Shown piece after piece: positions 57,900 through 64,000 of a DNA stretch of 64,000 nt. The stretch is from Microcoleus sp. FACHB-672 (lineage in GTDB: Bacteria > Cyanobacteriota > Cyanobacteriia > Cyanobacteriales > Oscillatoriaceae). A model generated the notes under the pieces. The model searched no databases. It was given only the letters and a program-made list of their open reading frames with translations, and had not been told where the DNA came from. Every line of letters starts with the position of its first letter. Position 1 is the first letter of the stretch. The position numbers and the translations under genes were made by a program. The stretch spans positions 186,001-250,000 of the forward strand of contig NZ_JACJOU010000012.1 of assembly GCF_014695725.1 (NCBI RefSeq), in the 5' to 3' direction.

Positions 57900-59072
57900 T
57901 TAACAAAGCCCTTCTTCAATTCCCAGCAAAGTTCGTCCTGAGTCCACCGGCACGGTTGTCGAAACCATTGCCGCCATCAGCTGTTCCGGAACCACGGTAA
58001 AGGGTAGTCGGTGGATATCTGAAGCCGGCTGACAGGCAATTTCAGCCGCTTGCTGCAACTGAGTTAGGGTAATATTGGCCAAACCTAACTGGCTAAGGGT
58101 TTGCGGCAAGCCGATTTCTGTATAGAACTTTAAAAGCTGTTGCCGCGCTGATGCCGCCAACTGGTTGCCTTGAATAGTTTCTTCCAACCGCAACTGCACG
58201 AGAATGCCATAAGCGACTTTTTCGCCGTGCAAAGTGCCATGACTCGCCAGCAAATGCGTTAAACCATTGTGTACCGCATGAGCAGCCACCGTGCGACACT
58301 GAGCACCGCCAATCCCCCCAATGATGCCGGCGAGTAAAACCGTTGCATCCACAACTTCCCGCCACACTGCACCCCCCGGTTCTTGTAGGGCATCCACAGA
58401 CTTTTGAAACAAGAGATCCCGCAGAACTCTGGCTTGTTGAACGGCGGCGATCAGGAGGGTTTGATCTGAGTGACCACTACTAACAGACGCTTCATACCAC
58501 TTAGCAAGGGCATCACCGATGCCGGCAACTAACGTGCGCTGGGGAGCGGTTTGAATCAAGTCATAATCGAGGATTAGCAAGTCCGGGCAGCGTGCCAGGG
58601 CTACGTCATACAGAAAAGCACCTTCGTTGGAGTAAACATTGGAGAGGGCTGTCCAGGCGGCACAGGTGGCTGCTGATGTGGGGATCGTAACCACCGGCAG
58701 CCGGCAGCGATAGGCCAAGAGTTTGGCCATATCCAGTGCCTTGCCGCCACCCAAGCCAATAATCACATCGGCTTGATGGGACTTCACCGCTTCTTCCAGG
58801 GAAGCCAAGGACATCTCAGAGCAATCCGGGCTGTAAGAAGCTTGCGCCACCGCTAATTTTTGCTGTTCTAGCACTGTCAGCAGGGGCTGGCCGGCACTTG
58901 TCAGAGTGCGTTCGCCGGCCACAACTAACGGCCTAAGTCCCAAACGTGCGATTGCTTCGCCACTGAGGGCTTGGGAACCGCGAATCACTTGAGCCGGCGC
59001 AACATTCATCGAATAAAGCATCGAGACACCCTTAGAGGCGTCTGGGACGTTAGAAGCAGCGGGATGGGTCAT
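57900..59072 (-). CDS. Iron-containing alcohol/glycerol dehydrogenase family protein
   Basis: This 390-residue protein of the GldA-like family has the NAD-binding GLGGGKALDMAKLLA near 106-120, IPTSAATCAAWT and metal ligands in AGIGDALAKWYEA, HAVHNGL and HGTLHGEKVAYG. It should be a NAD(P)-dependent dehydrogenase acting on a polyol or similar alcohol; the substrate is not shown. An upstream sequence lies between it and the sufU-ycf51 region. Confidence 0.82.
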   Translation of the reverse strand: MTHPAASNVPDASKGVSMLYSMNVAPAQVIRGSQALSGEAIARLGLRPLVVAGERTLTSAGQPLLTVLEQQKLAVAQASYSPDCSEMSLASLEEAVKSHQADVIIGLGGGKALDMAKLLAYRCRLPVVTIPTSAATCAAWTALSNVYSNEGAFLYDVALARCPDLLILDYDLIQTAPQRTLVAGIGDALAKWYEASVSSGHSDQTLLIAAVQQARVLRDLLFQKSVDALQEPGGAVWREVVDATVLLAGIIGGIGGAQCRTVAAHAVHNGLTHLLASHGTLHGEKVAYGILVQLRLEETIQGNQLAASARQQLLKFYTEIGLPQTLSQLGLANITLTQLQQAAEIACQPASDIHRLPFTVVPEQLMAAMVSTTVPVDSGRTLLGIEEGLC

Positions 59073-59289
59073 ACGGCAACGCCTTGTGGGTTGAGTAATA
59101 GGAATATCAGTCTACAAATTTTTACAGGGAGTGTGTCACACTGATCCGCTAAATGAGTGAAGTTCTTAACCTTCACTTAAGGTAAATCGGCGGGCAGCCG
59201 GTTAGCGAACGGTCGAGTGGCAGAAAAAGCACTGAAGCGTCGCTGGCGCTTTCCCACCCGCCGCCTTACCTGTCTGGCACACGACGGTG

Positions 59290-59811
59290 TTAACTTTTCT
59301 CTGGCTGGGGCAATTGGGCGAATTTGTCTCGGAAGATTTCAACGCTCATGTTCTCGTCGTTGCGATTATAGAGCGAACGCTTGATCTGACCGATGTAGAG
59401 CGGTTTTGACACGCCGGTTTCTGGGTGGATAATGGTGCGGGCGCGGATCGTTAACTGATTTTCATCTTTACCCAGCCGGCCTGGTGTAAACAAGTTGCTT
59501 GCCGCTTGACGCAGAGTCGCGTCAAGTTCCGACTCGGTAATGGTGGGTGGAACCGCGATCACCGCCTGAGGCCCACTGATATCGTAGACAGTGGAAAAGC
59601 GAATGGCACCGGGAATTGAGGTGCGAGTGATGGGGACGAGGGTGAGAGCAAATAAACCGGCAGTTAGCACGCCCATAAAGCCGGTGGCACCCACCAGCCG
59701 AAACCGGATGTCCCATTTAAAGACAAACGCCAGCCCAGTGAGAATGCCACAGGCTAAGGTGAGAATGGCTGCCCACTGGGTAGCGGTGATAAATTCAGCA
59801 ATTGTTGGCAT
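59290..59811 (-). CDS. ycf51: Ycf51 family protein
   Basis: This 173-residue membrane protein has two N-terminal hydrophobic helices (about 13-30 and 37-60) and a C-terminal soluble domain with TESELDATLRQAASNL and RARTIIHPETG. The family is conserved in cyanobacteria and red-lineage plastids; its function is unknown. It is followed on the same strand by the GldA-like gene after 217 bases. Confidence 0.88.
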   Translation of the reverse strand: MPTIAEFITATQWAAILTLACGILTGLAFVFKWDIRFRLVGATGFMGVLTAGLFALTLVPITRTSIPGAIRFSTVYDISGPQAVIAVPPTITESELDATLRQAASNLFTPGRLGKDENQLTIRARTIIHPETGVSKPLYIGQIKRSLYNRNDENMSVEIFRDKFAQLPQPEKS

Positions 59812-59875
59812 AGGAGTTATTTCGCGATCTGTAGTTCACTGTTCGTGAACAATAAACAATGAACAAGCTGGCAAT

Positions 59876-60355
59876 TCAAGATTCTTTTTCGTTGGTAACA
59901 AACCCGTTGGACTCAGCATCGCCCGATGATTCGAGGGCCGCTTTGAGGGTGTGCCAGGTGAGGGTGGCGCATTTGATTCGCACGGGAAATTGTGAGACGC
60001 CTTGCATGACGTTTAACTTCCGCAACTCTTTGGGGAATTCGGCTTCGCCTTTCATCATGCCTTGAAAGCGCTGCACCATTTCTAAGGCTTCTGCAACGCC
60101 TCGCCCCCGCAAGGCATCGGCCATCAAGTCAGCAGAAGCCATTGCGATGGCGCAACCTTCTCCCTCAAATTTGACATCTTCAATGCGATCACCGGCATCG
60201 TTCAGCCGCAGGGTTAGCTCAATCGTATCGCCACAGGAAGGATTATGGCCCCGTTGCAGCCGATGTGCCGGCTCGGTTTTACCGCGATGCCGGGGTTTTT
60301 TATAGTGTTCCAGAATAACTTGCTGGTAGAGGTCGCGCAGATTGCCAAGAGACAT
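59876..60355 (-). CDS. sufU: SufU-type Fe-S cluster scaffold/sulfur transfer protein
   Basis: This 159-residue protein has the SufU/IscU fold with the three Cys and Asp ligands: NPSCGD (Cys41, Asp43), GEGCAIAMAS (Cys68) and RIKCATLTWHTL (Cys129). The extra segment before the last Cys (about 85-115) is typical of SufU rather than IscU. SufU takes sulfur from SufS in Fe-S assembly. It starts 65 bases after the window's ycf51 start on the same strand. Confidence 0.92.
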   Translation of the reverse strand: MSLGNLRDLYQQVILEHYKKPRHRGKTEPAHRLQRGHNPSCGDTIELTLRLNDAGDRIEDVKFEGEGCAIAMASADLMADALRGRGVAEALEMVQRFQGMMKGEAEFPKELRKLNVMQGVSQFPVRIKCATLTWHTLKAALESSGDAESNGFVTNEKES

Positions 60356-60831
60356 GATGGGATGGCTCAGATGTTAACTTATCGTTACTTAGATCCTATC
60401 AGTGTCTATCGATTTGGCGGGGTAACTCTGCCCCAACAACTGAGATGCCGGTTGAATTGACCTCTAGAAGTTGCTTTTTTACTGATCGCTGATGTTGTGA
60501 ATTTTTTGTCTTTCAGAACTGACTTGAGCGGGCGAAATTTGCCCCACCTTTGTCCAACATCTGACACCTGTGGCAAAGCGTCATCAAATTTGCCCTTTCA
60601 TTTATCTTTAAATAAATATCGGCTACTTTGTTGGAGGCTGCCGGTGGTGGCAGGGTCAGCAGCTAGCCTCGTTTGGCACTCTGCTAAATTTGCCGGCTCA
60701 CACCCAACAACAGCGGCAATGGTCAGGGCAAATTGCGATAAACTCAGCATGATCACGAAATCTGGCTGTAGCCTCTAAACTAATATAAATGGGCTGCATT
60801 CAAAAACTCCATTCCCTTTGCAACCCCTAGC
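60356..60831. other. Gene-free spacer between sufU and pheS
   Basis: These 476 bases lie between divergent genes and contain no supported gene, RNA or repeat. They should carry both promoters. Confidence 0.5.
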
Positions 60832-61836
60832 ATGACGATTCAGATTAGCGATATTGAGGCTCAACTAGAAACACTGCGGCAGGAAGCGCAAAGTGCAATC
60901 ACCACTGCCGGCACGCTCGAACGCCTAGAGGAACTCAGAGTCGGCTACCTGGGCAAAAAAGGCCAACTGTCTCAAGTCTTAGGCAGCATGGGCAAATTAA
61001 GTCCAGCCGACCGGCCTCGCATTGGTGCAATGGCCAATGAGGTCAAGGAAGCGGTGCAAACAGACCTTGATTCCAAGCGGACAGCGCTGCAAGCCGCTCA
61101 AATTCAGGCCAAGCTGGAATCAGAAACTTTGGATGTCACCATGCCTGGGGTTTATCGTCCCCAAGGTCGAATTCATCCCTTGAATGGAATGATTGATAGG
61201 GTCGTGGATATCTTTGTGGGACTCGGTTACACCGTGGCCACCGGCCCGGAAATGGAAAGCGATTATTATAATTTTGAGGCGCTAAATACGCCACCCGATC
61301 ATCCAGCGCGGGATATGCAGGATACTTTCTATTTACCAGACGGCAACCTGCTACGCACCCACACTTCCTCGGTGCAAATTCGCTACATGGAAAAACACGA
61401 GCCGCCGATCCGAATTGTCTCACCTGGACGCGTTTACCGACGCGATACCGTGGATGCGACTCACGCGGCAGTTTTCCATCAAATTGAGCTTTTAGCGATT
61501 GATGAAGGGCTAACATTTACGGATCTTAAAGGCACGCTCAAAGAATTTTTACAGCAGATGTTTGGCGCTGATTTGCCGATTCGTTTCCGTGCAAGTTATT
61601 TCCCGTTCACTGAACCTTCTGCTGAGGTGGATGTGCAGTGGCAAGGCAAATGGTTAGAAGTCTTGGGTTGCGGGATGGTCGATCCAAACGTCCTTAAAAT
61701 GGTCGGTTACGATCCAGAAAAATACACGGGGTTTGCTGCCGGTTTTGGAGTAGAACGCTTCGCAATGGTGCTGCACCAAATCGACGATATTCGCCGGGTT
61801 TACAACAGTGACTTGCGCTTTTTGCAGCAATTTTAA
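60832..61836 (+). CDS. pheS: Phenylalanyl-tRNA synthetase alpha subunit
   Basis: This 334-residue subunit has an N-terminal coiled-coil (about 3-85) that contacts tRNA, then the class II catalytic core with [46 protein letters not shown] and [14 protein letters not shown]. It aminoacylates tRNA-Phe together with PheT, which is not in the window. An inverted repeat follows the stop. Confidence 0.97.
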   Translation: MTIQISDIEAQLETLRQEAQSAITTAGTLERLEELRVGYLGKKGQLSQVLGSMGKLSPADRPRIGAMANEVKEAVQTDLDSKRTALQAAQIQAKLESETLDVTMPGVYRPQGRIHPLNGMIDRVVDIFVGLGYTVATGPEMESDYYNFEALNTPPDHPARDMQDTFYLPDGNLLRTHTSSVQIRYMEKHEPPIRIVSPGRVYRRDTVDATHAAVFHQIELLAIDEGLTFTDLKGTLKEFLQQMFGADLPIRFRASYFPFTEPSAEVDVQWQGKWLEVLGCGMVDPNVLKMVGYDPEKYTGFAAGFGVERFAMVLHQIDDIRRVYNSDLRFLQQF

Positions 61837-61844
61837 GCAAGTAG

Positions 61845-61890
61845 TTGCTAATCGTTAAAGGTGAATTTTGTCGCCATTAGCGATTAGCAA
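61845..61890. repeat. Inverted repeat after pheS
   Basis: TTGCTAATCG (61845-61854) is mirrored by CGATTAGCAA (61881-61890) around a 26-base spacer. It lies 9 bases after the pheS stop; T-run support is weak, so it may be a terminator or a regulatory dyad. Confidence 0.55.
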
Positions 61891-61946
61891 TTAATCGTAA
61901 ATATTTTTAAGAAAATACCTCTAGAAGACGACTAAATATAACTTTT

Positions 61947-62867
61947 ATGGCACTTGAAAAACTGACCTGGTGGCGAATAAGTTTACGGATGAAAGGGTCA
62001 GTCGCTCCAGCAATTTTTAGCCAGGTGCTTTTTTGCGGAGTGTTTGGCTTTTTTATTTCCATACTTTATCATTTTAAAGTACCCGTTGGCTGGAGTATTG
62101 TTGGGTTTGTTCCTAATATTATTTTAGGTTTATTATTAGTATTTCGGACAAATACTGCTTACGAACGATTTTGGGAAGGTCGCAAACTTTGGGGAACTTT
62201 AGTCAATACTGTCCGCAATTTTGCCCGCCAAATTTGGATAGCGATTGATGCCAAGGAACCCCAGGACGCACACGAGAAAATAGCAACTTTGAGACTCTTA
62301 GTTGCTTTTGCTGTGGCGACGAAATTGCATCTACGGCAAGAGGCACTTAACAGTGAGATAGAGGCGTTAATATCGCCGGAACAGTATCTCAAGCTGAAAA
62401 GCATGAACAACCCTCCTTTAGAAGTTGCCTTCTGGATTGGAGACTATTTACAAAAGCAAAATGAGCGAGGGTGCATCAATAACTATCAACTGGCGGCGAT
62501 GCATAAGCTACTAGATAATATGGTAGACGTTTTAGGAGGATGTGAACGGATTTTAAAAACTCCAATTCCCTTAGCCTATGCCATTCATCTAAAGCAATTA
62601 CTATTAATTTATTGCTTATTATTACCTTTTGAAATTGTTGGTAAGGTGCAGTGGTGGACAGGGCCGGTGGTTGCTTTAGTGAGTTTTATAGTGTTTGGGG
62701 TGGAAGAAATTGGCATTGAAATCGAAAATCCTTTTGGTCATGACTTCAACGACTTACCTTTAGATACTATTTGCGCTACTATGCTACGCAACATAGAAGA
62801 TTTAATTTCCCTCTCGCCTAATACTCACGTTAATCTAGCTGAGGAAAAACAAACACTAATAAATTAG
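61947..62867 (+). CDS. Bestrophin-family anion channel protein
   Basis: This 306-residue membrane protein has about four hydrophobic helices and the bestrophin signature LVFRTNTAYERFWEGRKLWG (about residues 64-83), with the ICATMLRNIEDLI region near the C-terminus. In cyanobacteria and plants these are chloride- or bicarbonate-like channels of the thylakoid or cell membrane; the ion is not proven here. No partner gene is adjacent. Confidence 0.88.
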   Translation: MALEKLTWWRISLRMKGSVAPAIFSQVLFCGVFGFFISILYHFKVPVGWSIVGFVPNIILGLLLVFRTNTAYERFWEGRKLWGTLVNTVRNFARQIWIAIDAKEPQDAHEKIATLRLLVAFAVATKLHLRQEALNSEIEALISPEQYLKLKSMNNPPLEVAFWIGDYLQKQNERGCINNYQLAAMHKLLDNMVDVLGGCERILKTPIPLAYAIHLKQLLLIYCLLLPFEIVGKVQWWTGPVVALVSFIVFGVEEIGIEIENPFGHDFNDLPLDTICATMLRNIEDLISLSPNTHVNLAEEKQTLIN

Positions 62868-63010
62868 GGAGCAAGCTAGAACACGCTCAAATTTTAAAAT
62901 GTTAAAAATAATAGAATCTTGGGTTAAAAAATAGGTTAATAAAACAGATTTTACCGAAAGATAGGTGAATTAAAGCTAAAATTAAAGTAGCGTAATAGGC
63001 AGAAAAATAT

Positions 63011-63334
63011 ATGGCGGAAGTTCAGATCGCAATTGAGGGAAAAGGCGCAGTTGAAGCAGCAGAAGCGCTGTTAAGCAGTCCTGACATAACACGAGGAACC
63101 TGGCAACCCGTAGAAGCAACAAGACCTGATAAGGTCGTGTCAGTGATTGTTCACATTCTATCAGCTGCAAGCGCAGAAGCTTTATCCCAACAAATTAATA
63201 ATTGGTATCAAAGATATCAAGAAGCGGTGTTGGCTCAAACAATTGATAAGGTGGTACTGGTAGCGAATGGCAAGCGACTGTTGCTGGGAGAGAGTAGTCT
63301 CGATGATCTTCGCCAGACAATCTTAAATACATAA
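63011..63334 (+). CDS. Small EACC1-like (effector-associated) protein
   Basis: This 107-residue protein has a beta-alpha pattern: VQIAIEGKGAVEAAEALL near 4-21, a middle VVSVIVHILSAASAEALSQQI and a C-terminal VVLVANGKRLLLGESS. The layout recalls effector-associated constant component (EACC1-type) proteins, which accompany effector domains in conflict systems. The likeness is weak and from memory; no effector gene lies beside it. It may otherwise be an unrelated small cyanobacterial protein. Confidence 0.55.
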   Translation: MAEVQIAIEGKGAVEAAEALLSSPDITRGTWQPVEATRPDKVVSVIVHILSAASAEALSQQINNWYQRYQEAVLAQTIDKVVLVANGKRLLLGESSLDDLRQTILNT

Positions 63335-63443
63335 GGTTGTTGTGAAAATTTTAAACAATAATAGATTTGGCGAACACCGGCAGCCGGTGAATTCACTCAA
63401 TGGCATTGCTTAAACCTTGAAATAAACAAGCCGGCAGAATTTC

Positions 63444-63809
63444 ATGGATCGTCTCGTCAAGAGTGGAACAGGTTGGCGCTTAGGCTGGAATCCCAGCGCC
63501 GCTGAATATAAAGGTTTAGTGGGTGGGGAAGATTGGGCGCTAGAGTTGACAGAGGCGGAGTTGAATGATTTTTGCCGGCTTCTAGGGCAACTGGCGGCTA
63601 CAATGAGCCAAATGGCCGAGGAATTGATGGACGAAGAGAAAATCGCCTGTGAAGCCGAAAGTGATTTACTCTGGTTAGAAGTTGAAGGCCGGCCTAATTC
63701 CTTCAGCCTGCACTTCATTCTATATTCAGGACGTGGCGCAGAAGGGAAATGGCCGGCCTCTGCAATTCCCAGTTTGGTTCAAGCCATGCAGGCACTCAAA
63801 GTTTTTTAA
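63444..63809 (+). CDS. DUF1818 family protein
   Basis: This 121-residue protein begins with KSGTGWRLGWNPSAAEYKGLVGG, then EDWALELTEAELNDFCRLL and a beta-rich C-terminal half (ESDLLWLEVEGR, FSLHFILYSGRGAEG). The pattern fits the cyanobacterial DUF1818 family of unknown function. It starts 109 bases after the EACC1-like gene and is followed by tRNA-Pro. Confidence 0.82.
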   Translation: MDRLVKSGTGWRLGWNPSAAEYKGLVGGEDWALELTEAELNDFCRLLGQLAATMSQMAEELMDEEKIACEAESDLLWLEVEGRPNSFSLHFILYSGRGAEGKWPASAIPSLVQAMQALKVF

Positions 63810-63857
63810 TTTAGGTGCTTGCTTACTGTGGCAGATGTGCTATTATAAAAATTCGCA

Positions 63858-63932
63858 ACGGGGCGTAGCGCAGCTTGGTAGCGCACCACTTTGGGGTAGT
63901 GGGGGTCGTGGGTTCAAATCCCGCCGCTCCGA
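63858..63932 (+). tRNA. tRNA-Pro (GGG anticodon)
   Basis: It has acceptor arms CGGGGCG/CGCTCCG with one G-U pair, a D-arm, an anticodon stem CCACT/AGTGG with loop TTGGGGT giving anticodon GGG (decoding CCC/CCU), and a T-arm with TTCAAAT. The 75 nt include the discriminator A; CCA is not encoded. Confidence 0.95.
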
Positions 63933-64000
63933 TTTCAAAAAACCTCTAGACAAGTCGATTTGATCGAATGTCAAATCAGTTGTCTGGGATGACGAATTGT

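Overview
The window is a chromosomal segment of a cyanobacterium, probably a filamentous, Oscillatoriales-type one. The support is a set of cyanobacterium-restricted families (Ycf51, a DUF3038-DUF4335 pair, DUF1818, a WGxxGxxG protein, an RppA/RppB-type two-component system), HIP1 palindromes (GCGATCGC, e.g. near 3966, 6026, 15096, 32796, 46097) and a striking abundance of TGCCGGCA-like palindromes both in and between genes. There is no rRNA operon, CRISPR array or intact insertion sequence; two tRNA genes are present.

Layout. 1-350 holds the first codons of a leftward gene. 1.2-7.8 kb is an accessory block between two remnants of the same IS982-like element: a sensor kinase and response regulator (RppB/RppA type), a divergent small membrane protein, a P-type cation ATPase broken by one in-frame TAG, and a YflT-like stress protein. 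8-12.6 kb is housekeeping (folP, tpiA, pnp). 13.3-21.3 kb is the most unusual stretch: an SNF2 helicase with a SWIM zinc-finger partner, facing a leftward pair of AAA-like ATPases, one with an N-terminal helix-turn-helix and one with a C-terminal vWA domain. Periodic 11-bp boxes lie upstream of that pair. 21.4-24.8 kb is an envelope cluster (membrane protein, lipoprotein, M23-VanY peptidoglycan hydrolase). 24.8-34 kb mixes small enzymes, an SLH-WG-repeat protein, Tex, a methyltransferase, an esterase and a BadF-type kinase. 34-48 kb is rich in signalling: a GGDEF-EAL protein with a degenerate GGDEF motif, hisB-hisC, a GAF histidine kinase, and a 1,204-residue receiver-GAF-kinase-receiver-adenylate cyclase hybrid. 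48-54 kb has a solitary modB, a TonB-like protein with a long Pro-Thr-Glu spacer, tRNA-Gly, an orphan cytosine methyltransferase, a solitary DppB-type permease and apt. 54-64 kb is conserved chromosome: DUF3038/DUF4335, an aminotransferase, a GldA-like dehydrogenase, ycf51, sufU, pheS, a bestrophin, a small EACC1-like protein, a DUF1818 protein and tRNA-Pro.

How the parts may work together. The RppAB block looks like a metal or cation stress module brought in or shuffled by IS elements. The HTH-AAA / AAA-vWA pair looks like a regulated NTPase sensor-effector system of the biological-conflict type; with the adjacent SNF2 and SWIM genes it resembles, in parts list only, the SWIM + AAA + vWA assortments known elsewhere. 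This is inference. A second theme is small G-rich or palindromic repeats that lie between genes and also appear to have been read through, in frame, inside several genes (SNF2, the hybrid kinase and perhaps the SWIM, BadF and ModB genes).
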